Assembly: GCF_000381265.1 (NCBI RefSeq) | Contig: NZ_KB906258.1 | Span: forward strand, 157,463 to 221,462 | Direction: 5' to 3' | Length of the DNA: 64,000 nt | Origin: Curvibacter lanceolatus ATCC 14669 | GTDB taxonomy: Bacteria; Pseudomonadota; Gammaproteobacteria; Burkholderiales; Burkholderiaceae_C | In this document: positions 45,595 to 57,133 of the stretch, piece by piece | How the letters are laid out: every line of letters begins with the position of its first letter | Numbering within the stretch: position 1 is the first letter of the stretch | The notes under the pieces: generated by a model | Databases searched by the model: none | What the model saw: the letters and a program-made list of their open reading frames with translations, nothing else | Told to the model about the DNA's origin: nothing | Program-made: the position numbers and the translations under genes

Positions 45595-46875
45595 ATGTCA
45601 CGCATTTACAAATCCCTCTTCGGCCAGGTGGTTCTGGCCCTGGTGGTCGGCGTCATCGTCGGCCTGGTCTGGCCTGAACAGGCCGTCAAACTCAAACCCC
45701 TGGGCGACGGCTTCATCAAGCTGATCAAGATGCTCATCCCCTTCATCGTCTTCGGCGTGGTGGTGCATGGCATTGCCGGCACCGGCGACCTCAAGCGGGT
45801 GGGCCGGGTGGGCATCAAGGCCCTGATCTATTTCGAGGTGGTCACCGCCATCGCCCTGGTGCTGGGCCTGGTGCTGGCCTGGGTGTTCCAGCCCGGCGCG
45901 GGCATGAACATCGACCCCAGCACGCTCGACGGCTCGGCCCTCTCGGCCTACAAAGAAAACGCGGGCAAGCTCACCGGCGGCGGCTTCACCGAGTTCGCCC
46001 TGCGCCTGATCCCGACCACCGCCCTCAGCGGCTTTGTGACCGGCGACGTGATGCAGGTGCTGCTGGTGGCCATCCTGTTCGGCTGCGCCCTGGCCCTGCT
46101 GGGCCCCAAAGGCCAGCGCATCACCTCGCTGATCGATGACCTGTCGCATGCCCTGTTCAAGACCATGGGCCTGCTGATCCGCCTGGCCCCGTTGGGCGTG
46201 CTGGGCGCCATCGCCTTCACCGTGGGCAAATACGGCATCGGCTCGCTCAAGCAACTGGGCATGCTGGTGGCGCTGTTCTTCGGCGCCACCCTGTTCTTCG
46301 TGGTGGTGGTGCTGGGTCTGATCATGCGCGTGTCGGGCTTCAGCCTGTTCAAGCTGCTGCGCTACCTGCGCGAAGAGCTGATGGTGGTGTTTGCCACCAC
46401 CTCCTCGGACAGCGTGCTGCCGCAGATCATGGCCAAGCTCAAGGCCATGGGCATCCGTGACTCGACCGTGGGCCTGGTGATCCCCACCGGCTATTCCTTC
46501 AACCTGGACGCCTTCTCGATCTACATCACGCTGGCCGCCGTCTTCATTGCCCAGGCCACCAACACCCCGATCTCCACCGCCGATCTGTTGGCCATCCTGG
46601 CCATCTCGCTGGTCACCTCCAAGGGCGCGCACGGTGTGCCGGGCTCGGCCATCGTGGTGCTGGCCGCCACCCTGCAAGCCATTCCGGCCATCCCGGCGAT
46701 CGGGCTGGTGCTGGTGCTGTCGGTGGACTGGTTCATGGGCATTGCCCGCGCCCTGGGCAACCTGATCGGCAACTGTGTGGCCACCGTGGCGATTGCCGCC
46801 TGGGAAGGCGACATCGATCGCGAGCGGGCCCACGCGGTGCTGGACGGCCGCGCCAGCGGCACCTCGGTCGAATGA
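45595..46875 (+). CDS. dctA: Dicarboxylate/amino acid:cation symporter (DctA/GltP family)
   Basis: 426 aa from ATG 45595 with GGAG 6 nt upstream. About eight membrane helices and re-entrant loops. Family motifs: KMLIPFIVFGVVVHGIAG, FATTSSDSVLPQIMAKL (TSSS-type loop), IPTGYSFNLDA and VTSKGAHGVPGSA. Imports C4-dicarboxylates or related acids with H+/Na+. The promoter shares an operator with the NMT1-type receptor at 53851, so its substrate may relate to that system. Exact ligand unknown; the symbol reflects family. Confidence 0.88.
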   Translation: MSRIYKSLFGQVVLALVVGVIVGLVWPEQAVKLKPLGDGFIKLIKMLIPFIVFGVVVHGIAGTGDLKRVGRVGIKALIYFEVVTAIALVLGLVLAWVFQPGAGMNIDPSTLDGSALSAYKENAGKLTGGGFTEFALRLIPTTALSGFVTGDVMQVLLVAILFGCALALLGPKGQRITSLIDDLSHALFKTMGLLIRLAPLGVLGAIAFTVGKYGIGSLKQLGMLVALFFGATLFFVVVVLGLIMRVSGFSLFKLLRYLREELMVVFATTSSDSVLPQIMAKLKAMGIRDSTVGLVIPTGYSFNLDAFSIYITLAAVFIAQATNTPISTADLLAILAISLVTSKGAHGVPGSAIVVLAATLQAIPAIPAIGLVLVLSVDWFMGIARALGNLIGNCVATVAIAAWEGDIDRERAHAVLDGRASGTSVE

Positions 46876-46915
46876 TGACCCAGGTCAGCCTGCCGCGGGC
46901 CCACCAGGGCCTGGC

Positions 46916-46938
46916 GCCACCCGTCGAATGCGGGTGGC
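46916..46938 (+). terminator. Hairpin after dctA, possible terminator
   Basis: GCCACCCG / CGGGTGGC, 8-bp stem with 7-nt loop, 41 bp after the dctA stop. Only two T follow, so termination may be weak. Confidence 0.45.
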
Positions 46939-46997
46939 TTCAGACCGTCATACAGCGCCAGTAAAGTCGGCCCCCTCCCCACTCCGAAGTTCTCCCC

Positions 46998-48863
46998 ATG
47001 CTGAGTTCCCTGCGTACCAAACTGCTGCTGATCACGACCCTCTCGGTCGTGGTGGCCTTGAGCCTCACGGGCGCCATCACCTACACCCTGCTGCGCGCCA
47101 GCATCACCCAGACCGCAGCGCAGCAACTGAGCGCGGCCAGCGAAGGCAACGGCATGGCCATCGACCTGTGGGTGGCCGCCAAGACCACCTCGGTGCAGGC
47201 CGCCGCCAACGCGGTGCAGCATGGCGACCCGCAGGGCATCGTGCTGCACATGAACAAGGCCGGCGGCTTTCCGGTGACCACGGTGGGCTGGACCGACAAG
47301 AGCTACGTCTCCAGCAGCTCCACCACCCCGGCCAATTACGACCCGACCGGCCGCCCCTGGTACAAGGCCGCCGCCCAGGCCGGCAAGTTGGTGGTCACAC
47401 CACCCTATGCCGACGCCTCGACCGGGGTGGCTTTTGTGTCCTTTGCCGCGCCCATGCTGCGCGACGGCACCCTGGCCGGGGTGGTCAGCGGGGCCGTGCC
47501 TCTGGACGGCGTGCGCCAGGTGGTGAACGCGGTGCACCCGACCCCCAACAGCCTGGCCTTCCTGGTCACCCGCAGCGGCCAGTTGCTGGCCCACGCCGAT
47601 GCCAAGCTGACCCTCAAACCGGCCTCCGAGCTGTCTCCGGCCTTGGCCGGTGAATCGCTGGCCAAGCTGCTCAGCGCCACCACCCCGCAGGAGGTGGAAC
47701 TCGGTGGCATCAGCAAGCTGCTGCAGGCGCGCGCCATCCAGGGCACCGACTGGTACCTGATCGTGGCGCTCGACAAGGCCGACGCCACCCAGGCCCTGGG
47801 TGAGGTGTCGCGCGGCGTGCTGCTGGCCACCGTGGTGCTGGCCCTGCTGGCCGCGGCGCTGAGCTCGGTCTTCACGGCCCGCGCCTTCCGCCGGCTGGCC
47901 CAGGTGCGCGACGCCATGGCCGACATCAGCTCCGGCGGCGGCGATCTGACGCAGCGCCTGCCCATCTCGGGGCAGGACGAGGTGGCCCAGGTGGCCCGCT
48001 CCTTCAACACCTTCGTCGACAAGATGGCCGTGGTGCTGCGCGACATCCGCCAGGGCGCCGAATCGGTGCGTCTGGCCAGCGACGAGATCCGCAACGGCAA
48101 CCATGACCTGTCCAGCCGCACCGAGGGCGCGGCCAGCAGCCTGGAGCAGACCTCGGCCGCCCTGGTGCAACTGACGGCCAGCGTCCAGCAGTCGGCCGAA
48201 GCCACGGTGCGCGCCACCCAACTGGCCAGCGAGGCCAGCCAGGCCGCCGCCAAGGGGGGTGAGGTGGTGGCCGGCGCCGTCAGCACCATGGACGAGATCA
48301 ACCAGTCGTCCGCCCGCATCAGCGACATCATTGGTGTGATCGACGGCATTGCCTTCCAGACCAACATCCTGGCCTTGAACGCGGCCGTCGAGGCTGCCCG
48401 CGCCGGTGAAAACGGCCGCGGCTTTGCCGTGGTGGCGGCCGAGGTGCGCAGTCTGGCGCAACGCAGCGCCACCGCCGCCAAGGAAATCAAGGGCCTGATC
48501 AGCACCTCGGAAGAGCGCGTCAGCACCGGCACCCAGCGTGTGCAGGCCGTGGGCCAGACCATGGACACCATCATGGACAGCATCCGTCGGGTCGGCCAGT
48601 TGATCGGAGAGATCAACGGCGCCATGCACGAGCAAAGCAACGGCATCGGCCAGATCAGCCAGGCAGTGGCGGAAATGGACCGCTCCACGCAGCAAAATGC
48701 GGCCCTGGTCGAAGAATCCGCCGCTGCGGCGTCGGTGCTCAACGATCAGGCCCACCACCTGGCCCAGACTGTCGGTGCCTTCAAGCTGGGTGATGGCCCC
48801 CTGACGGGCACAGCGCTTGCAGGGCCGTCGGCATCGACCTTCACCGCACCTCGCCTGCACTGA
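46998..48863 (+). CDS. Methyl-accepting chemotaxis protein with Cache sensor
   Basis: 621 aa. Membrane helix (about 7-30), periplasmic double-Cache domain (about 35-270: [33 protein letters not shown]) and second helix (about 272-295). HAMP and the signalling domain follow, with tip [20 protein letters not shown]. The Cache subtype binds amino acids, organic acids or purines directly. Lies 122 bp after dctA and 20 bp before a GntR gene, so it may sense the same nutrient. Confidence 0.93.
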   Translation: MLSSLRTKLLLITTLSVVVALSLTGAITYTLLRASITQTAAQQLSAASEGNGMAIDLWVAAKTTSVQAAANAVQHGDPQGIVLHMNKAGGFPVTTVGWTDKSYVSSSSTTPANYDPTGRPWYKAAAQAGKLVVTPPYADASTGVAFVSFAAPMLRDGTLAGVVSGAVPLDGVRQVVNAVHPTPNSLAFLVTRSGQLLAHADAKLTLKPASELSPALAGESLAKLLSATTPQEVELGGISKLLQARAIQGTDWYLIVALDKADATQALGEVSRGVLLATVVLALLAAALSSVFTARAFRRLAQVRDAMADISSGGGDLTQRLPISGQDEVAQVARSFNTFVDKMAVVLRDIRQGAESVRLASDEIRNGNHDLSSRTEGAASSLEQTSAALVQLTASVQQSAEATVRATQLASEASQAAAKGGEVVAGAVSTMDEINQSSARISDIIGVIDGIAFQTNILALNAAVEAARAGENGRGFAVVAAEVRSLAQRSATAAKEIKGLISTSEERVSTGTQRVQAVGQTMDTIMDSIRRVGQLIGEINGAMHEQSNGIGQISQAVAEMDRSTQQNAALVEESAAAASVLNDQAHHLAQTVGAFKLGDGPLTGTALAGPSASTFTAPRLH

Positions 48864-48883
48864 CCCCGAAACTCCAGGAACCC

Positions 48884-49573
48884 ATGAGCAGCTCCCAGAC
48901 CGAAATCGCACAACAGGTGGTCGAATCCATCCTGGCCCAGAAGCTGGCCCCCGGCGAGCGCCTGGGTGAACAAGCCCTGGCCGACCTCTTCGGCGTCAGC
49001 CGCACCCTGGTGCGCGAGGCGCTGATGCAGCTGCAGGCGCGCGGCTTTGTCGAGGTGCGATCGCGGCGCGGCTGGTACGTGGTGGAGCCCTCGGTGGAAG
49101 ACGCGCGCGATGCGTTCTCGGCGCGCCGCATCGTGGAGGCCGGCATCCTGGCCAGCGCGGGCGACGAGGGCCGCCCCTTGCAGGCCGTGACGCGGCGCCT
49201 GCGCCAGCACATCGCCGACGAGCAAAGTGCGATCGATGGCGCCGATGCCGCCGCCCGGGCCTTTCTGCTGGCCGACTTCCATGTTTGCCTGGCTGAAAGC
49301 ATGGGGCACCGCAGCCTCACCGACGTGCTGCGCGACCTGACCGCCCGCACCACGCTGGCCGCCTCGTTGTACCAGTCACGCCACGAAGCCAGCCAGTCGT
49401 GCCAGGAGCACGAGGCCATCGTCGAGGCGATCGAAGCCGGTGATCTGGCCCTGGCGCGCGACCGTCTGTTGGCCCACATCGGCCATGTGGAGGAAGCCTT
49501 GCGCCCCGACACGCCGCGCATCCACGACAGGCTGCGCGATTCGCTGAGCCCGGTGCAGCGCACGCCGGGCTGA
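48884..49573 (+). CDS. GntR family regulator with FCD domain (near NCS2 permease)
   Basis: 229 aa. N-terminal helix-turn-helix RLGEQALADLFGVSRTLVREALMQLQ and FCD domain (DFHVCLAESMGH; CQEHEAIVEAIEAGD). About as long as and clearly similar to the regulator at 38933. It lies before the NCS2 permease. It may bind the TTGCATACAAG pair (dctA and the 53851 receptor) or share GTATAC sites with its paralogue; the sequence alone cannot decide. Confidence 0.92.
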   Translation: MSSSQTEIAQQVVESILAQKLAPGERLGEQALADLFGVSRTLVREALMQLQARGFVEVRSRRGWYVVEPSVEDARDAFSARRIVEAGILASAGDEGRPLQAVTRRLRQHIADEQSAIDGADAAARAFLLADFHVCLAESMGHRSLTDVLRDLTARTTLAASLYQSRHEASQSCQEHEAIVEAIEAGDLALARDRLLAHIGHVEEALRPDTPRIHDRLRDSLSPVQRTPG

Positions 49574-49633
49574 TCGCCCCAACAGGCCCGCCCAGCCCCT
49601 CAACAGGGTTGTCCGGGGCTTGTCCATGAGTTC

Positions 49634-49649
49634 TGGCCTGCTTCTTGCA
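49634..49649 (+). promoter_or_regulatory. Sigma-54-like promoter of the NCS2 permease
   Basis: TGGCCTGCTTCTTGCA has GG-N10-GC spacing and differs from consensus at two positions. Predicted start 49660, giving a leader of about 142 nt that contains the GntR-type site at 49691-49707. Confidence 0.55.
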
Positions 49650-49690
49650 GGCTGCTGGCGCTCGGGTTTTCACTGAGCTCCGCACGGATC

Positions 49691-49707
49691 GAGCTGTATA
49701 CACTTTT
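49691..49707. promoter_or_regulatory. GntR-type operator before the NCS2 permease
   Basis: GAGCTGTATACACTTTT shares CTGTATACACTTT with the reverse complement of the puuD site and TGTATACACTTTT with the uraH/gntR palindrome. It lies about 95 bp before the permease start, inside the predicted leader. Confidence 0.6.
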
Positions 49708-49801
49708 CACATACAACTATGTGCACGAAGTGCGCAGATCCCCCGCGCGGCGGTCTCAGGTTCACCACGTTCCGCCCCTTCCAGCCCTCAAGGAAATCAG
49801 C

Positions 49802-51289
49802 ATGAATCCAGCGGTCCACCCCGTCGACGAACGCCTTCCCATCAACCGATTGGCCGCCCTGGGCCTGCAGCACGTGCTGGTCATGTATGCCGGCGCGATT
49901 GCCGTGCCGCTGATCATCGGCCGCGCCCTCAAGCTCGACCCCGAGCAGGTGGCCATGCTGATCTCGGCCGACCTGTTCTGCTGCGGCCTGGTCACGCTGA
50001 TCCAGGCACTGGGCGCCACCCCGTGGTTCGGCATCAAACTGCCGGTGATGATGGGGGTCACCTTTGCCTCGGTCGGCCCGATGGTGGCGATCGCCAACAG
50101 CCACCCCGGCCTGGCCGGGGCCCAACTGATCTTTGGCTCGATCATTGGCGCCGGCATCATCTCGATCCTCATCGCCCCGGTGGTCAGCCGCTTGTTGCGC
50201 TTTTTTCCGCCGGTAGTCACCGGTACCCTGATCATGGTGATCGGCATCAGCCTGATGCGCGTCGGCATCAACTGGATTTTCGGCAACCCCGTGGGCCCCA
50301 CCGCCCCCAGCGTGCCCGACCCCGAACACCTGCGCTGGCTGGCCGAGGCCGGCAAGCTGGCTTCGGCCCCGGGCTCGGCCTTGCCGGCCGTGCCCAAGGG
50401 CCTGGCCATCCTGCCCACCGTGCCCAACCCCAAATACGCCGACCTGATGGGCGTGGGCGTGGCCGCCCTGGTGCTGGCCTCCATCCTGGCGATCAACCGC
50501 TTTGCGCGTGGCTTTGCGGCCAACATCTCGGTGCTGCTGGGCATCGTCATCGGCGGTGTGGTGTCGGTGGCCCTGGGGCTGATGACCTTCGAGAAGGTCG
50601 GCAAGGCCCACTGGTTCGACCTCGTGCTGCCCTTCGAGATCGCCACCCCGGTGTTCGACCCGCTGCTGATCCTGACCATGACCGTGGTCATGCTGGTGGT
50701 GATGATCGAATCGACCGGCATGTTCCTGGCCCTGGGCGAGATGACCGAGCGCAAGGTCGACAACAAGGCCCTGACCGCCGGCCTGCGCACCGATGGCCTG
50801 GGCACCCTGATCGGGGGCCTGTTCAACACCTTCCCCTACACCAGCTTCTCGCAGAACGTGGGCCTGGTGGCGGTGACCGGCGTGCGCAGCCGCTTTGTGT
50901 GCGTGGCCGGCGGCATCATCCTGATCGTGCTGGGCCTGCTGCCCAAGATGGCGGCCCTGGTCGAGTCCCTGCCCACCGTGGTGCTGGGTGGCGCCGGCCT
51001 GGTGATGTTCGGCATGGTGGCCACCACCGGCATCCGCATCCTGGGGGGTGTGGACTTCAAGGACAACCGCCACAACGCGCTGATCGTCGCGATTTCCATC
51101 GGTGTGGGCATGATCCCGCTGCTGGCTCCCAACTTCCGCCAGTGGATGCCGCATGCCATCCACCCGCTGATCGAATCGGGCATCCTGCTGGCCACCATCA
51201 GCGCAGTGCTGCTGAACCTTTTCTTCAACGGTGCACGCCACGACGAGGAAGCCATTCGAGCCGCTGCTCGTCAATCCGACAGCCATTGA
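49802..51289 (+). CDS. NCS2 family xanthine/urate permease
   Basis: 495 aa from ATG 49802. About 12-14 membrane helices. NCS2 motifs: GLQHVLVMYAGAIAVPLIIG, MGVTFASVGPM, MVVMIESTGMFLALGEMT (Glu of the substrate site) and FPYTSFSQNVGLVAVTGVRSR with the conserved Asn-Val pair. Imports xanthine, urate or uracil with protons. The shared operator with puuD and uraH favours xanthine/urate over uracil. Confidence 0.9.
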   Translation: MNPAVHPVDERLPINRLAALGLQHVLVMYAGAIAVPLIIGRALKLDPEQVAMLISADLFCCGLVTLIQALGATPWFGIKLPVMMGVTFASVGPMVAIANSHPGLAGAQLIFGSIIGAGIISILIAPVVSRLLRFFPPVVTGTLIMVIGISLMRVGINWIFGNPVGPTAPSVPDPEHLRWLAEAGKLASAPGSALPAVPKGLAILPTVPNPKYADLMGVGVAALVLASILAINRFARGFAANISVLLGIVIGGVVSVALGLMTFEKVGKAHWFDLVLPFEIATPVFDPLLILTMTVVMLVVMIESTGMFLALGEMTERKVDNKALTAGLRTDGLGTLIGGLFNTFPYTSFSQNVGLVAVTGVRSRFVCVAGGIILIVLGLLPKMAALVESLPTVVLGGAGLVMFGMVATTGIRILGGVDFKDNRHNALIVAISIGVGMIPLLAPNFRQWMPHAIHPLIESGILLATISAVLLNLFFNGARHDEEAIRAAARQSDSH

Positions 51290-51382
51290 GCCCTGGCCCC
51301 CAACCACCCCACCCCACCGTCAGCATGCCGTCAGGATGGGGTAAGCTCTCTGCCCGCGTACGCATCCGTAGGAACCCAATTC

Positions 51383-53689
<2,307 letters not shown>

Positions 53690-53746
53690 GCACCTGAGGT
53701 ATCGCGGTGCGGGCCTCAGGGCTCGCCCCTCGCCGACGGCCCCTGG

Positions 53747-53786
53747 CAGCCCCTGTTCAACAGGGCGCCCCAGGGGCTGTTTTTTT
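53747..53786 (+). terminator. Rho-independent terminator after maeB
   Basis: CAGCCCCTG (53747-53755) pairs with CAGGGGCTG (53771-53779), followed by seven T. It separates maeB from the sigma-54-like promoter 18 bp further on. Confidence 0.85.
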
Positions 53787-53803
53787 GCACGCACAGACCA
53801 TTC

Positions 53804-53820
53804 AGGCACTGTTTTTGCTA
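53804..53820 (+). promoter_or_regulatory. Sigma-54 promoter of the NMT1-type ABC importer operon
   Basis: AGGCACTGTTTTTGCT (53804-53819): GG-N10-GC spacing and close match to TGGCACGN4TTGCT. Predicted start near 53830, 21 bp before the receptor ATG. Confidence 0.65.
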
Positions 53821-53821
53821 A

Positions 53822-53832
53822 CTTGTATGCAA
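53822..53832. promoter_or_regulatory. Operator-like CTTGTATGCAA at the importer promoter
   Basis: Exact inverse copy of the site at 45546-45556 before dctA. It spans about -8 to +3 of the predicted sigma-54 transcript, a position suited to repression. Confidence 0.6.
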
Positions 53833-53850
53833 CCAACGGAGCCTGTGTCG

Positions 53851-54879
53851 ATGCAAAAACGTAGCTTTATCCAAGCGGGTCTGGCCCTGAGCCTGGCCCT
53901 GGCCCTGGGCAGCGCCCAAGCCCAAAATACCCCCATCAAGTTCCAGCTCGACTGGCGCTTTGAAGGTCCTGCCGCGCTATTCCTGCTGCCCGCCGCCAAG
54001 GGCTACTTCAAGGACGCCAAGCTCGATGTCACGGTGGATGCGGGCAACGGCTCGGGCGGGGCGGTGCAGCGCGTGGCCTCGGGCAGCTACGACATGGGCT
54101 TTGCCGATCTGGCCGCCCTGATGGAATTCCAGGCCAACAACCCCGACGCCCCCAACAAGCCGGTGGCCATCATGATGGTCTACAACAACACGCCGGCCTC
54201 GGTCATGGCGCTCAAGAAGAGCGGCATCACCAAGCCAGCCGACCTGAACGGCAAGAAGCTCGGCGCCCCGGTGTTCGACGCAGGTCGCCGGGCCTTCCCG
54301 ATCTTTGCCAAGGCCAACCAGGTGGGTAGCGTGCAGTGGACCGCCATGGACCCGCCGCTGCGCGAGACCATGTTGGTGCGTGGCGACATCGACGCCATCA
54401 CCGGCTTCACCTTCACCTCGCTGCTCAACCTGGAGGCGCGCGGCGCCAAGGCCAGCGACGTGGTGGTGATGCCCTACTCGGAACTCGGGGTGAAGCTGTA
54501 CGGCAATGCCATCATCGCCTCGCCCAAGCTGCTCAAGGAGAACCCCGCCGCCGTGAAGGCCTTCCTGCTGGCCTTCACCAAGGGCGCCAAGGAAGTCATC
54601 GCCAAGCCCGAGGCCGCCATTGAGTACGTGAAGCAGCGCGACGGCATCATCAACAGCGAGCTGGAAGCCCGCCGCCTGAAACTGGCCATCGACACTGTGA
54701 TCAACAGCCCCGACGCGCGAGCCGAAGGCTTTGGTCAGGTGAACGCAGCGCGCCTGTCGCTGATGGCCTCGCAGGTGTCCGATGCCTATGCCACCAAGAC
54801 CCGCGCCAACCCCGACACCGCCTGGACCGGCGCCTACCTGCCCTCGGCCGCCGAACTCAACATCCTGCCGCGCAAGTAA
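53851..54879 (+). CDS. NMT1/THI5-like ABC transporter substrate-binding protein (importer 1)
   Basis: 342 aa from ATG 53851, with GGAG 9 nt upstream. Signal peptide about 1-22 (LALSLALALGSAQAQ). NMT1-like domain: FQLDWRFEGPAALFLLPAAKGYF, DAGNGSGGAVQRVASGSYDMGFADL. Paralogue of the receptor at 58779. Heads an operon with ATPase, permease and a nucleobase deaminase. NMT1-type receptors bind thiamine precursors, pyrimidines, purines or sulfonates. The deaminase and the xanthine-riboswitch-like neighbour point to a purine. Confidence 0.9.
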   Translation: MQKRSFIQAGLALSLALALGSAQAQNTPIKFQLDWRFEGPAALFLLPAAKGYFKDAKLDVTVDAGNGSGGAVQRVASGSYDMGFADLAALMEFQANNPDAPNKPVAIMMVYNNTPASVMALKKSGITKPADLNGKKLGAPVFDAGRRAFPIFAKANQVGSVQWTAMDPPLRETMLVRGDIDAITGFTFTSLLNLEARGAKASDVVVMPYSELGVKLYGNAIIASPKLLKENPAAVKAFLLAFTKGAKEVIAKPEAAIEYVKQRDGIINSELEARRLKLAIDTVINSPDARAEGFGQVNAARLSLMASQVSDAYATKTRANPDTAWTGAYLPSAAELNILPRK

Positions 54880-54970
54880 GCACCCCTGCACAACCGGTCT
54901 GCTGCGGCAGGCCGGCTGCAGCGCCTTTCGCCCTTGTTCACCCCCGCCCACCCGCGTCCGGAGAGTCTGC

Positions 54971-55810
54971 ATGTCCGCCCCCCTAGCCACCCCAGAGGCC
55001 CCCTACTTCGTCGACTTCCGTGATGTCTGGCTCGCCTACAACGACGAGCTGCTGGCGCAGAACCACTTCGCCGTCGAAGGCATCGACCTGCAGGTGCGCC
55101 AGGGCGAGTTCATCGCCATCGTCGGGCCCTCGGGCTGCGGCAAGTCGACCTTCATGAAGCTCACCACCGGGCTCAAGATGCCCTCGATGGGCCGCATCCT
55201 GATCGATGGGCAGCCCGTCACCGGGCCGCTGAAGATCTCGGGTATGGCCTTCCAGGCGCCCTCGCTGCTGCCCTGGCGCACCACGGTGGACAACGTGCTG
55301 CTGCCGCTGGAGATCGTCGAGCCCTACCGATCCAGCTTCAAGCAAAAGCGCAAGGAGTACGAAGCCCGTGCCCGCGCCCTGCTGCAGAAGGTGGGCCTGG
55401 CCGGCTACGAGGACAAGTTTCCGTGGCAGCTCTCGGGCGGCATGCAACAACGCGCCAGCATCTGCCGCGCGCTGATCCACGAGCCCAAGATGCTGCTGCT
55501 CGACGAGCCCTTCGGCGCCCTGGACGCCTTCACCCGTGAAGAGCTGTGGTGCATCCTGCGCGACCTCTGGACCGAGCAGAAATTCAACGTCATCCTGGTC
55601 ACGCACGACCTGCGCGAATCGGTCTTCCTGGCCGACACCGTGTACGTGATGAGCAAGAGCCCGGGCCGCTTCGTGGTCAAGCGCGAGATCGAGTTGCCGC
55701 GCCCGCGCGAACTTGAACTCACCTACACCAAAGAATTCACTGACATCGTGCACGAGCTGCGCGGCCACATCGGCGCCCTGCGCAAGGCCGGCGCGGTCAT
55801 CAACCAGTAA
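54971..55810 (+). CDS. ABC transporter ATP-binding protein (importer 1)
   Basis: 279 aa from ATG 54971, preceded by CGGAGAG. SsuB/TauB-type single ATPase: Walker A GPSGCGKST (55-63), Q-loop FQAPSLLPWRT, signature LSGGMQQR and Walker B MLLLDEPFGALDA. Energises import through the permease encoded 11 bp downstream. Confidence 0.93.
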   Translation: MSAPLATPEAPYFVDFRDVWLAYNDELLAQNHFAVEGIDLQVRQGEFIAIVGPSGCGKSTFMKLTTGLKMPSMGRILIDGQPVTGPLKISGMAFQAPSLLPWRTTVDNVLLPLEIVEPYRSSFKQKRKEYEARARALLQKVGLAGYEDKFPWQLSGGMQQRASICRALIHEPKMLLLDEPFGALDAFTREELWCILRDLWTEQKFNVILVTHDLRESVFLADTVYVMSKSPGRFVVKREIELPRPRELELTYTKEFTDIVHELRGHIGALRKAGAVINQ

Positions 55811-55821
55811 GGCGGGCATTC

Positions 55822-56595
55822 ATGGCCAACAACAAAAAAATGATCGAACGCTGGTCGCCCTGGCTGCTGCTGGTGGCGGTGCTGGTGACCTGGCAGGTGC
55901 TGTGCTCGGCCTTCAATGTGTCCGAGTTCATCTTTCCCAGCCCGGCACGCATCGGCAGCCAGTTCATGGAGTTCAAGTGGATCATCGCGGGCCACGCCTG
56001 GCGCACCTTCTGGGTGACGATGGCGGGCTTTGGCCTGGCCATCGTGGTGGGCGTGCTGCTGGGCTTTGTGATCGGCAGCTCGCGCCTGGCCTATGCCGCG
56101 GTCTACCCGCTGATGACGGCCTTCAACGCCTTGCCCAAGGCCGCGTTCGTGCCCATCCTGGTGGTGTGGTTCGGCATCGGCGTGGGCCCGGCCATCCTGA
56201 CCGCCTTTCTGATCAGCTTCTTCCCCATCATGGTCAACATCGCCACCGGCCTGGCCACGCTGGAGCCCGAGCTGGAAGACGTGCTGCGCGTGCTCGGCGC
56301 GCGCCGCTGGGACGTGCTGATGAAAGTCGGCCTGCCGCGCTCCATGCCCTACTTCTACGGCTCGCTCAAGGTCGCCATCACGCTGGCCTTCGTGGGCACC
56401 ACGGTGTCCGAGATGACGGCCGCCAACGAAGGCATCGGCTACCTGCTGATCAGTGCCGGCTCGGCCATGCAGATGGGCCTGGCCTTTGCCGGCCTGCTGG
56501 TGGTGGGCGCCATGGCCATGGTGATGTATGAGCTGTTCAGCCTGATCGAGAAACGCACCACCGGCTGGGCCCACCGGGGCTCGCACGGCGAGTAA
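55822..56595 (+). CDS. ABC transporter permease (importer 1)
   Basis: 257 aa, SsuC/ThiX-like BPD_transp_1 permease with about six helices and the EAA-type loop VLRVLGARRWDVLMKVGLPRS. Third gene of the operon, 10 bp before the deaminase gene. One permease gene with one ATPase gene implies homodimers. Confidence 0.92.
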   Translation: MANNKKMIERWSPWLLLVAVLVTWQVLCSAFNVSEFIFPSPARIGSQFMEFKWIIAGHAWRTFWVTMAGFGLAIVVGVLLGFVIGSSRLAYAAVYPLMTAFNALPKAAFVPILVVWFGIGVGPAILTAFLISFFPIMVNIATGLATLEPELEDVLRVLGARRWDVLMKVGLPRSMPYFYGSLKVAITLAFVGTTVSEMTAANEGIGYLLISAGSAMQMGLAFAGLLVVGAMAMVMYELFSLIEKRTTGWAHRGSHGE

Positions 56596-56605
56596 GGAAG
56601 ACGCC

Positions 56606-57091
56606 ATGCCCCCTCTGAGCCCCGAACAAGCCCTGCAGGCCCTGCGCCGGGCCAACGAGGTGGCCCGGCGGGCCATGTCCGAGGGGCGTCACCCCTTCGG
56701 CGCCCTGCTGCTGGGTGCCGATGGTGTCACCGTGCTGGCTGAACAGGGCAACATCGACACCGTCAACCATGCGGAGTCGACCCTGGCCCGCGAGGCAGCG
56801 GCCCGCTGGAGCCCCGCCGAACTGGCGCAGTGCACCCTGGTCACCACCTTCGAACCCTGCGCCATGTGCGCCGGCACGATTTACTGGGCCGGCATCGGGC
56901 GTGTGGTCTACGGCGCCTCAGAGGCCGATCTGCTGAGCCTGACCGGCGACCACCCCGAGAACCCCACGCTGGACCTGCCCTGCCGCGAGGTGTTCTCGTG
57001 CGGCCAGCGGGCGGTGCAGGTGCTGGGGCCCTTTGCCACCCTGCGTGAAGAGCTGCTGGCCCCGCACCAGGGCTTCTGGGCCACGCGCTGA
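56606..57091 (+). CDS. Cytidine-deaminase-fold nucleobase/nucleoside deaminase (guanine deaminase-like)
   Basis: 161 aa. Zinc and catalytic motifs of the CDA fold: NHAESTLAREAA (His-Ala-Glu) and FEPCAMCAGTIYWAG (two Cys). The sequence around the second motif resembles GuaD-type guanine deaminases and other nucleobase deaminases. Cotranscribed with the ABC importer, so it probably deaminates the imported base (guanine to xanthine is a natural guess). Cytosine or a modified purine is possible. Confidence 0.85.
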   Translation: MPPLSPEQALQALRRANEVARRAMSEGRHPFGALLLGADGVTVLAEQGNIDTVNHAESTLAREAAARWSPAELAQCTLVTTFEPCAMCAGTIYWAGIGRVVYGASEADLLSLTGDHPENPTLDLPCREVFSCGQRAVQVLGPFATLREELLAPHQGFWATR

Positions 57092-57105
57092 TCGCGCCCG
57101 GCCCC

Positions 57106-57133
57106 AGCCCGCCCCGGTTAGCCCGCCCCGGTT
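57106..57133. repeat. 14-bp perfect tandem duplication
   Basis: AGCCCGCCCCGGTT occurs twice back to back (57106-57119, 57120-57133) between convergent genes. The second copy reaches the last base of the stop codon of the oxygenase gene. Probably replication slippage. Confidence 0.7.
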
